From assembly GCA_900555165.1 (NCBI GenBank), contig USKE01000161.1, positions 1 through 5,138 on the forward strand: a stretch of 5,138 bases of DNA, in the 5' to 3' direction. Positions within the stretch are counted from its first letter, which is position 1. Each line of letters begins with the position of its first letter. The notes below the pieces were generated by a model that saw nothing but the letters and a program-made list of their open reading frames with translations, did not search any database and was not told where the DNA came from. This DNA is from an uncultured Porphyromonadaceae bacterium. GTDB taxonomy: Bacteria; Bacteroidota; Bacteroidia; Bacteroidales; Muribaculaceae. A program made the position numbers and the translations under genes. Below, in pieces: positions 1-5,138 of this stretch.

Positions 1-649
1 CCATGCCGGAGCTCAGTGCCGCGCAGATGACGGTACACAGGCCGTCGTGGCGGCTGAAATCCACGCTCTGGTCACCGGCCCACAGCAGGGTGCAGTATTT
101 CTGGCTGCCCGTGCCGCCGGCCCGCATGAAGTAGACCACCTGCCCCAGCTTGCCGCTCTCTTTGACGGCGTCGTAGTTACATTTTGCCCACAGCACCGGC
201 CAGTGGTTGTGCTCGATCATCGGGCTGACGCCGTTTGCCAGCACCAGATCGTCGGTGGGGAGATACTCGCCAAAGTCTGCCATCCAGCCGTCGATGCCAA
301 TGTCCAGCGTGTACTTTTTGATGACCTCATCCTTGAACCAGTTGTAGGCCTCGGGGTTGGTGAAATCCACCACGCCGCAGTAGAACTCGCCAAAGTCCAC
401 CAGGTAATCGGAACCATCCGCCTTTTTGGCGAAGACGCCCCGCTTTTTGCCCTCGGCGTAGAGCTCGCCATCGTTGACGAGGTAGGGGTTGACGTAGCCC
501 AGGAACTTGATGCCCCGGGCGTGGAGCTCTTCAATGTGTTTGGGCAGGTCGGGGTACATTTCCTTGTGGAAATGCCAGTCCCACTGCAGGCGCTTGCCAA
601 AGCTCGTCACCCGCTTGCCGCACCAGTCCTGGCACCACAGGCCGGAGAC
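1..649 (-). CDS. yihQ: Sulfoquinovosidase (GH31, YihQ type), internal fragment fused in frame behind PFOR
   Basis: Sulfoquinovosidase hydrolyses alpha-sulfoquinovosides, such as sulfoquinovosyl glycerol from plant sulfolipid, to free sulfoquinovose. Residue numbers here are those of the whole fused ORF. The fragment starts near VSGLWCQDW (1084-1092) and continues FGKRLQWDW (1100-1108), FLGYVNPYL, GWMADFGEYLPTD (nucleophile D1208) and AGDQSVDFS (acid/base D1276). Compared with E. coli YihQ (Q288, R301, W304, D405, D472, from memory), the equivalents are Q1090, R1103, W1106, D1208 and D1276, with spacings matching within one residue. Arg and Trp are the sulfonate-recognition residues, so this is not a generic alpha-glucosidase. 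About 280 N-terminal residues are absent, replaced by PFOR, and about 170-180 C-terminal residues lie off the left edge. No start codon or promoter of its own is visible. Codon use is Clostridia-like and differs from the rest of the window. Confidence 0.88.
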
Positions 650-3600
650 CTTGATGCCGTGCTCCAGGCAGGGGCAGTAAGCGATGACGATGGCCGGGCC
701 GGGATAGGACTCTGCCTCCCGGATGGCCTTCAGGGTCTGGGCTTGGTCGTAGCCCATGGCCACCTGGGCCACGTAGATGTAGCCGTAGGTGGTGGCCATG
801 AGACCGAGGTCTTTCTTGCGCACGCGTTTGCCGGCAGCGGCAAATTTGGCGATGGCACCGATCGGGGTGGCCTTCGAGGCCTGGCCGCCGGTGTTCGAGT
901 ATACCTCGGTGTCGAGCACCATGATGTTGACGTTCTTGCCCGATGCGAGCACGTGGTCGAGACCGCCGTAACCGATGTCGTATGCGGCGCCGTCACCGGC
1001 GATGATCCACTGCGAACGCTTCACGATGTAAGCCTTGAGGTCGACGATGGCCTTGCAGATGTCGCAGCCGCAGGCCTCGCAGAGCGGCAGGATAGCCTCG
1101 TAGACTTCGCGGGTGGCCACGGCGTCGTTGCGGTTCTCAAGCCATTTCCTGGCCTGCTCCTTGATTTCGGCACAGCACTTGTCGCATTCGATGGCCTTGG
1201 CCATGAGGTCGGCGACGCGGGCGGTGAGTTTCTCGTCGGCGATCGACATGCCGAGACCGAACTCCGCGAAGTCTTCGAACAGCGAGTTTGCCCAGGCGGG
1301 GCCGTGGCCGCGGAAGTTGGTGGTGTAGGGTGTCGAGGGCACCGAACCCGAGTAGATTGACGAACAGCCGGTTGCGTTGGCCACCATCTGGTGGTCACCG
1401 AAGAGCTGCGAGATCAGTTTCACATAGGGTGTCTCGCCGCAGCCCGAGCATGCGCCCGAGAACTCGAAGAGCGGAGTGGCGAACTGCGAGTTCTTGACGT
1501 TTGCCTTGGTGTCGATGAGTTCCTGTTTCGAGGCTACGGCGCTGACGCAGTAGTCCCAGTCTTTCTGCACGTCGAGCTGGGTCTCGAGGGGTTTCATCTC
1601 GAGAGCCTTCACGCCCTTCTTGCCGGGGCAGACGTCAACGCAGTTGCCGCAGCCGAGGCAGTCGAGCACGTCGACGGCCTGGATGAAACGCATGCCGGCG
1701 AACTGCTTGCCGATTGCGGGGAGTGTCTTTTCCTCGGCCATGGGGGCGTTGGCCATCTCGCTGGCGTCGAGCACGAACGGACGGATGGCGGCGTGGGGGC
1801 AGACGTATGCGCACTTGTTGCACTGGATGCAGTTCTCGGCGTTCCATTCGGGAACGAAGGCTGCCACACCGCGTTTCTCGTAGGCGGCGGTGCCGTTGGG
1901 CCAGTGGCCGTCGGCGATGTCGTGGAAGTCAGATACTTTGAGCAGGTTGCCGTTCTGGGCGTTGATGGGGCGCACCAGGCGTGTCACGAACTCGGGGTCG
2001 TGGTTCTCGGCCATGGTGTCGTCGGTCAGATTCTTCCATGCGGGGTCAACGTCGAGACGGTGGTATTCGCCGCCGCGGTCAACTGCCGCGAAGTTCTTGT
2101 CGACGATGTCCTGACCCTTCTTGCTGTATGACTTGACGATGAATTTCTTCATCTGCTCTACGGCCAGGTCGACGGGAATCACCTCGGTGATGCGGAAGAA
2201 CGCGCTCTGCAGGATGGTGTTGGTGCGGTTGCCCAGACCGATCTCCTGCGCGATCTTCGTGGCGTTGATGTAGTAGACGGTGATGTTGTGGTCGGCGAAA
2301 TATTTCTTAACCTTGTTCGGCAGATTCTTGGCCAGTTCCTCGCCCTCCCAGATGGTGTTGAGCAGGAATGTGCCGTTGTCGCGCAGACCGCGTGTCACGT
2401 CATACATGTGCAGGTATGCCTGCACGTGGCATGCCACGAAGTTGGGGGTGTTCACCAGATATGTAGAGCGGATGGGCACGTCGCCGAAACGCAGGTGCGA
2501 GCAGGTGAAACCGCCCGATTTCTTCGAGTCGTAGGCGAAGTATGCCTGGCAGTACTTGTCGGTGTTGTCGCCGATGATCTTCACCGAGTTCTTGTTGGCA
2601 CCCACGGTGCCGTCGGCACCCAGGCCGAAGAACTTGGCCTCGAAGGTCGATTTGTCGCCCAGGGCGATCTCCTCGGGCAGGGGGAGCGAGGTGAAGGTCA
2701 CGTCGTCTACGATGCCGATGGTGAACTGGTTCTTGGGCTCGGGGAGGGCCAGGTTCTCGAACACGCCGATGATCTGCGCCGGTGTGGTGTCTTTCGATGC
2801 CAGACCGTAGCGGCCGCCCACGATGAGCGGGGCGTTCTCCATGCCGTAGAACACATCCTTAACGTCGAGGTAAAGGGGCTCGCCGTTGGCGCCGGGCTCT
2901 TTGGTGCGGTCAAGCACGGCGATGCGCTTGGCTGTCTTGGGCACTGCGGCCAGGAAGTGCTTGGCCGAGAAGGGGCGGTAGAGGTGAACTGCCACCAGAC
3001 CGACTTTCTCGCCTTTCTCCATCAGGAAGTCGATGGCCTCCTGTGCGGCCTGTGTCACCGAGCCCATGGCGATGATGACGCGCTCGGCCTCGGGGTGACC
3101 GTAGTAGTTGAAGAGCTTGTATTCGCGGCCGGTGATTTCGGAGATTTTGGCCATGTACTCCTCGACAACGGCGGGAACGGCCTCGTATGCTGTGTTGCAG
3201 GCCTCGCGGTGCTGGAAGAAGACGTCGTCGTTCTCGGCCAGGCCGCGCGACACGGGTGCCTGCGGGTTCAGGGCGCGGGCGCGGAAACGTGCCAGGGCCT
3301 CCTGGTCTACCAGCGGTGCGAGCTCGTCGGTCTCGAGCATCTCGATTTTCTGTATTTCGTGCGAGGTACGGAAACCGTCAAAGAAGTTCACGAAGGGGAT
3401 CGACGATTTGATGGCCGAGAGGTGTGCCACACCGGCCAGGTCCATTACCTCCTGCACCGAACCTTCGGCCAGCATGGCAAAACCGGTCTGGCGGGTTGCC
3501 ATCACATCCTGGTGGTCACCGAAGATGCTCAGCGTGTGTGATGCCAGCGTACGGGCCGATACATGGAACACGCCGGGCAGCTGCTCGCCGGCGATCTTGT

Positions 3601-3898
3601 ACATGTTGGGGATCATCAGCAGCAGACCCTGCGATGCAGTGTAAGTGGTTGTCAGAGCGCCTGACATCAGTGAGCCGTGGACAGCGCCGGCGGCACCGCC
3701 CTCTGACTGCATTTCCTGGACCATTACGGTCTCGCCGAAAATGTTCTTGCGGCCTGCGGCAGCCCAGTCATCGACGTACTCGGCCATGGTCGAGGACGGG
3801 GTGATGGGGTAGATGGCGGCCACCTCGGTAAACATATACGAGATGTGTGCGGCTGCCTGGTTGCCGTCACAGGTCAGAAACTTTTTTTCCTTGCTCAT
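1..3898 (-). CDS. nifJ: Pyruvate:ferredoxin (flavodoxin) oxidoreductase, C-terminally replaced (chimeric ORF, no stop in window)
   Basis: PFOR decarboxylates pyruvate to acetyl-CoA and CO2 in the cytoplasm and passes electrons to ferredoxin or flavodoxin. The ATG at 3898 begins MSKEKKFLTCDGNQAAAH, the usual PFOR N-terminus. Domain I carries YPITPSS (30-36), E66 and R116, matching the family's active-site Thr, Glu and Arg. Next come domain II (about 268-380), the gamma/CoA-binding domain with GLGADGTVGANKNS (about 425-440) and an EKR-type region (about 520-620). Two ferredoxin clusters follow: C690/693/696/700 and C747/750/753/757. The proximal cluster ligands are C817, C820, C845 and C1077, and the TPP motif runs from GDG (968-970) to SNTGGQ (1001-1006). 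PFOR homology stops at about residue 1083. The frame then stays open to residue 1299 at the window edge as a GH31 sulfoquinovosidase, so about 100 PFOR C-terminal residues are missing. Family length is about 1,170-1,230 residues. The identity of the first 1,080 residues is very secure; the ORF as a whole is probably an artefactual or recombinant chimera. Confidence 0.95.
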   Translation of the reverse strand, partial: MSKEKKFLTCDGNQAAAHISYMFTEVAAIYPITPSSTMAEYVDDWAAAGRKNIFGETVMVQEMQSEGGAAGAVHGSLMSGALTTTYTASQGLLLMIPNMYKIAGEQLPGVFHVSARTLASHTLSIFGDHQDVMATRQTGFAMLAEGSVQEVMDLAGVAHLSAIKSSIPFVNFFDGFRTSHEIQKIEMLETDELAPLVDQEALARFRARALNPQAPVSRGLAENDDVFFQHREACNTAYEAVPAVVEEYMAKISEITGREYKLFNYYGHPEAERVIIAMGSVTQAAQEAIDFLMEKGEKVGLVAVHLYRPFSAKHFLAAVPKTAKRIAVLDRTKEPGANGEPLYLDVKDVFYGMENAPLIVGGRYGLASKDTTPAQIIGVFENLALPEPKNQFTIGIVDDVTFTSLPLPEEIALGDKSTFEAKFFGLGADGTVGANKNSVKIIGDNTDKYCQAYFAYDSKKSGGFTCSHLRFGDVPIRSTYLVNTPNFVACHVQAYLHMYDVTRGLRDNGTFLLNTIWEGEELAKNLPNKVKKYFADHNITVYYINATKIAQEIGLGNRTNTILQSAFFRITEVIPVDLAVEQMKKFIVKSYSKKGQDIVDKNFAAVDRGGEYHRLDVDPAWKNLTDDTMAENHDPEFVTRLVRPINAQNGNLLKVSDFHDIADGHWPNGTAAYEKRGVAAFVPEWNAENCIQCNKCAYVCPHAAIRPFVLDASEMANAPMAEEKTLPAIGKQFAGMRFIQAVDVLDCLGCGNCVDVCPGKKGVKALEMKPLETQLDVQKDWDYCVSAVASKQELIDTKANVKNSQFATPLFEFSGACSGCGETPYVKLISQLFGDHQMVANATGCSSIYSGSVPSTPYTTNFRGHGPAWANSLFEDFAEFGLGMSIADEKLTARVADLMAKAIECDKCCAEIKEQARKWLENRNDAVATREVYEAILPLCEACGCDICKAIVDLKAYIVKRSQWIIAGDGAAYDIGYGGLDHVLASGKNVNIMVLDTEVYSNTGGQASKATPIGAIAKFAAAGKRVRKKDLGLMATTYGYIYVAQVAMGYDQAQTLKAIREAESYPGPAIVIAYCPCLEHGIKVSGLWCQDWCGKRVTSFGKRLQWDWHFHKEMYPDLPKHIEELHARGIKFLGYVNPYLVNDGELYAEGKKRGVFAKKADGSDYLVDFGEFYCGVVDFTNPEAYNWFKDEVIKKYTLDIGIDGWMADFGEYLPTDDLVLANGVSPMIEHNHWPVLWAKCNYDAVKESGKLGQVVYFMRAGGTGSQKYCTLLWAGDQSVDFSRHDGLCTVICAALSSGM
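640..820 (-). other. Chimeric junction: PFOR to sulfoquinovosidase, with codon-usage switch
   Basis: PFOR homology runs through the last cluster cysteine, C1077 (668-670), and the CLEHGIK stretch (650-670). Sulfoquinovosidase homology starts at VSGLW (649 downward). HGIK could fit either protein, so the seam may lie in a short shared stretch. Codon style changes slightly earlier in the transcript. The last CGC arginines of the right-hand style are near 818-830, and the first CGG arginine and TCC serine of the left-hand style are at 719-721 and 707-709. The switch therefore lies between about 720 and 818, still within conserved PFOR sequence. The reading frame is unbroken across it. There is no insertion sequence, integrase site or repeat at the junction. 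Confidence 0.85.
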
Positions 3899-3901
3899 AA
3901 G

Positions 3902-3949
3902 TTGACTTGTGAAAAGTATGTAGAATTATTGTAAGTCAATAAGCTGACT
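3902..3949 (-). repeat. Three complementary TGACT/AGTCA arms before the nifJ start codon
   Basis: On the minus strand, AGTCA (3949-3945) is followed after 6 bases by TGACT (3938-3934). The same central arm, as TTGACTT (3939-3933), is complementary over 7 bases to AAGTCAA (3908-3902), which ends 3 bases before the ATG. The central arm can therefore pair with either neighbour, giving two mutually exclusive stems. The 5-6-5 spacing of the first pair is also the geometry of CRP/FNR-family operators, though the half-site is not a standard one. The sequence pattern is certain; a regulatory role is inference. Confidence 0.45.
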
Positions 3950-3952
3950 ATC

Positions 3953-3968
3953 CCGGTCCTGTGACCGG
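3953..3968 (-). repeat. Short GC-rich inverted repeat at the start of the nifJ leader
   Basis: CCGGTC and GACCGG form a perfect 6-bp stem around a 4-base loop. Outer U-G and U-A pairs could extend it to 8 bp in the RNA. It lies immediately downstream of the predicted start site near 3970. It could be a 5'-end stabilising hairpin in the mRNA or a repressor site overlapping the transcription start. There is no T-run after it, so it is not an attenuator of the standard kind. Confidence 0.5.
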
Positions 3969-3977
3969 AATTTGCCG

Positions 3978-3985
3978 CAAAGATA
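3978..3985 (-). promoter_or_regulatory. Probable nifJ promoter, Bacteroidetes-type -7 element
   Basis: The minus strand reads TATCTTTG, an exact match to the Bacteroidetes primary-sigma -7 consensus TAnnTTTG. It would start transcription at about 3970, giving a leader of roughly 70 bases before the ATG at 3898. No good TTTG -33 element is found 19-21 bases upstream; the nearest T-run (TTTTT) is only about 14 bases away. The -7 match is clear and the full promoter is an inference. Confidence 0.55.
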
Positions 3986-4033
3986 GCTATTTTCCCCGTA
4001 AAAACCGCGCTCCCGCCCCTAAATTATACAGGC

Positions 4034-4060
4034 TTAACACTGCTGTACTCCCGTTAACAC
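4034..4060. repeat. Direct repeat TTAACAC, 20-bp period
   Basis: TTAACAC occurs at 4034-4040 and again at 4054-4060, exactly 20 bp apart, or about two helical turns on the same DNA face. The second copy contains the palindrome GTTAAC. The pair lies about 50-80 bases upstream of the proposed nifJ -7 element. This spacing would suit an activator site, but a 7-base repeat could be chance. Confidence 0.3.
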
Positions 4061-4066
4061 ACTGGC

Positions 4067-4083
4067 CGCCACGCATGGTGGCG
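4067..4083 (-). terminator. Weak hairpin after the CorC-like gene
   Basis: CGCCAC and GTGGCG form a perfect 6-bp stem with a 5-base loop, beginning 34 bases after the stop codon at 4117. No T-run follows on the minus strand, so it does not meet the intrinsic-terminator pattern. It may only slow polymerase or protect the 3' end. Confidence 0.25.
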
Positions 4084-4116
4084 CAAGGGCGGTCGGCTGT
4101 GATGGAGGCGGGGGCG

Positions 4117-5138
4117 TCAGTCGCGGGAGTCGGGGGCGGGCGAGGGGTTGAGGGAGAGGCGGATGAGTTCGAGGCGAGAGGCGCTTTTCTCGATGATCTC
4201 GAGGCGCAGGGGGCCCAGCTCGACGACCGAGCCGGCGTCGGGGATGGTGCCGGTTTCCTGGAGGATGTATCCGGCCAGGGTCTGGTATTCGTCTGACTCG
4301 GGGATGTCGAGGTGGTAGGTGTCGTTGAGGCGTTCTATCTCCATGCGGCCCGAGAATTCCCAGATGCCGGGGGCCACTTCACGCTCCACCAGGTCTGACG
4401 AGTCGTGCTCGTCTTCGATGTCGCCGAAAATCTCCTCCACAAGATCCTCGAGGGTCACCATGCCCGAGGTGCCGCCGAACTCGTCGACAATCACGGCGAT
4501 CGAGCGTTTCTCGCTCAGCAGGCGGCGCATCATCTTGTTGGCCAGCAGTGTCTCTGGGGCGAAGATCACGGGCTTGATCTGCTCTTTCCAGTCGCGGTCG
4601 GGGGTGAAGAGCTCGCTCACGTGTATGTAGCCCACGGGGTTGTCGATGTCGTCGCGGAACACGAGGATTTTCGAGCGGCCCGACTCGGTGAAGAGCTGCG
4701 AGAGCTCTTCGCGGGTGGTGGTGTCGATGTTCACGGCCACGATCTCGTTTCGGGGCACCATGCAGTCGCGCAGGTGGATGGTGCTGAAATCAAGGGCGTT
4801 GTGGAATATCTTGACCTCGTTCTCGATTTCGGCGTGCTCTTCGGTCTGCTCGTCGATGCTTTGTTCGAGGTATTCATTCAGGTCGCCGAGCGAAATGAGT
4901 CCCATGCGGGCCTCTGACGAGTGGATGCCGCAGAGGCGCATCAGCATCCTCGACAGCCAGGTGGTGAACAGCGACACCGGGTAGAGCAGCATGTATATCA
5001 GCGCGGTGAAGGGCGCAACGAGCGAGATTGACCGGTTGGGGTTGATGCGGAACACGGTCTTGGGGAGGAACTCGCCGGTGATGAGGATGATGGCCGTGGA
5101 GATCAGCGTCTGCGCAATCAGCACCAGCCACTGGCTGG
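4117..5138 (-). CDS. CNNM-CBS-CorC/HlyC (hemolysin-like) membrane protein, 5' truncated by window edge
   Basis: 339 codons are visible, ending at TGA (4119-4117). The frame is open past the right edge; the GTG at 5124 is internal, because the reading SQWLVLIAQTLIS continues upstream of it. Parts, in order: the end of the CNNM/DUF21 membrane domain, with a hydrophobic helix, the GEFLPKTVFRINPNR motif and another helix (YMLLYPVSLFTTWL); an acidic linker; a CBS pair, first MVPRNEIVAV to GYIHVSELF, second RSIAVIVDEFGGTSGMVTLEDLVEEIFGDI read as one stretch; and a C-terminal CorC_HlyC domain from WEFSGRMEIERLND to RLELIRLSL. Family members are inner-membrane proteins linked to Mg2+/Co2+ efflux, and the CBS pair binds adenine nucleotides in studied homologues. 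Full length is usually about 420-440 residues. The Bacteroidetes gliding protein GldE belongs to the same superfamily, but nothing visible assigns this copy to gliding. Codon use matches nifJ, its downstream neighbour on the same strand. Confidence 0.92.
   Translation of the reverse strand, partial: SQWLVLIAQTLISTAIILITGEFLPKTVFRINPNRSISLVAPFTALIYMLLYPVSLFTTWLSRMLMRLCGIHSSEARMGLISLGDLNEYLEQSIDEQTEEHAEIENEVKIFHNALDFSTIHLRDCMVPRNEIVAVNIDTTTREELSQLFTESGRSKILVFRDDIDNPVGYIHVSELFTPDRDWKEQIKPVIFAPETLLANKMMRRLLSEKRSIAVIVDEFGGTSGMVTLEDLVEEIFGDIEDEHDSSDLVEREVAPGIWEFSGRMEIERLNDTYHLDIPESDEYQTLAGYILQETGTIPDAGSVVELGPLRLEIIEKSASRLELIRLSLNPSPAPDSRD

Larger units (their letters stand above)
3899..4116. other. 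Intergenic region between the CorC-like gene and nifJ
   Basis: This 218-base gap is noncoding. No convincing small ORF or RNA gene is seen in it. The part nearest the CorC-like gene is GC-rich; the part nearest nifJ is AT-rich. The size and signals suggest that nifJ has its own promoter rather than being read only from the upstream gene. There is no purine-rich Shine-Dalgarno sequence directly before the nifJ ATG, as is common in Bacteroidetes. Confidence 0.8.

Noticed and set aside
47..1360. Long plus-strand open frame (437 codons) opposite the PFOR/glycosidase seam
   Set aside because: Also an antisense shadow. It crosses the chimeric join with no protein family in it, and the minus frame explains every base.
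1391..2131. Plus-strand open frame opposite the ferredoxin domain
   Set aside because: The minus strand encodes the two 4Fe-4S motifs in this span; the plus reading is compositional only.
2288..3541. Long plus-strand open frame (417 codons) opposite nifJ
   Set aside because: It is an antisense shadow: GC-rich nifJ codons leave the opposite strand open. The translation has no recognisable domain, while the minus strand carries the full PFOR motif set.
3902..3939. Second promoter (TTGACT with TACTTTTC) immediately before nifJ
   Set aside because: The -7 match is imperfect, and the start would leave a leader of only a few bases. The TATCTTTG element farther upstream is a better candidate.
3961..4296. 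Plus-strand open frame covering the intergenic gap and the 3' end of the CorC-like gene
   Set aside because: It overlaps the conserved CorC_HlyC domain in antisense, has low-complexity Gly/Glu/Ala content and has no plausible start signal.
5124..5124. GTG as the true start of the CorC-like protein
   Set aside because: The frame stays open to the window edge, and the upstream residues continue the membrane domain. The family has about 80-100 more residues at the N-terminus.
1..5138. CRISPR array, tRNA/rRNA gene, insertion sequence or prophage element
   Set aside because: No regularly spaced repeats, cloverleaf, transposase motifs or terminal inverted repeats were seen, including around the seam.

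Overview
The window holds two minus-strand coding regions separated by a 218-base gap, plus an unexpected join at the left edge. The right-hand four fifths look like a GC-rich Bacteroidales genome, probably an Alistipes/Rikenellaceae-like gut anaerobe. This rests on a PFOR and a CorC/HlyC-type protein with Bacteroidetes-like sequence, a TAnnTTTG-type -7 promoter element, no Shine-Dalgarno sequence before the PFOR start, and codon use rich in TCG/TCA serine and CGC/CGT arginine. The assignment comes from motifs and codon style, not from a database search.

Layout, read in the direction of transcription (right to left): (1) 5138-4117, the 3' part of a CNNM-CBS-CorC/HlyC family membrane protein, with its 5' end off the window. 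(2) 4116-3899, an intergenic region with a weak hairpin, a 20-bp-spaced direct repeat, a good -7 promoter match, a short GC hairpin at the expected start of the leader, and three complementary TGACT/AGTCA arms just before the next start codon. (3) 3898 to about 650, nifJ, the pyruvate:ferredoxin (flavodoxin) oxidoreductase. All its ferredoxin-type and proximal [4Fe-4S] cysteines and its thiamine diphosphate motif are present. (4) About 650 to 1, where the same frame continues without a stop into the catalytic core of a GH31 sulfoquinovosidase (YihQ type), which runs off the left edge.

The main observation is this seam. PFOR is cut after its last cluster cysteine, losing roughly its C-terminal 100 residues. 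It is joined in frame to a sulfoquinovosidase that lacks its first ~280 residues. Codon use switches to a Clostridia-like style (AGC/TCC serine, CGG-rich arginine) near the same place. The simplest explanation is an assembly or library chimera between two gut bacteria; a real recombination event is less likely but not excluded. The PFOR also has an unusual cysteine-rich stretch (CX2CC and CX2CXCX2C) before its TPP motif, and GDGAAYDIG in place of the usual GDGWAYDIG.

If the two halves are considered separately, PFOR oxidises pyruvate to acetyl-CoA and reduces ferredoxin in fermentation. The sulfoquinovosidase would release sulfoquinovose from plant sulfolipid glycosides. The CorC-like protein probably handles divalent cations at the inner membrane. 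Nothing in the sequence shows that these three act in one pathway.
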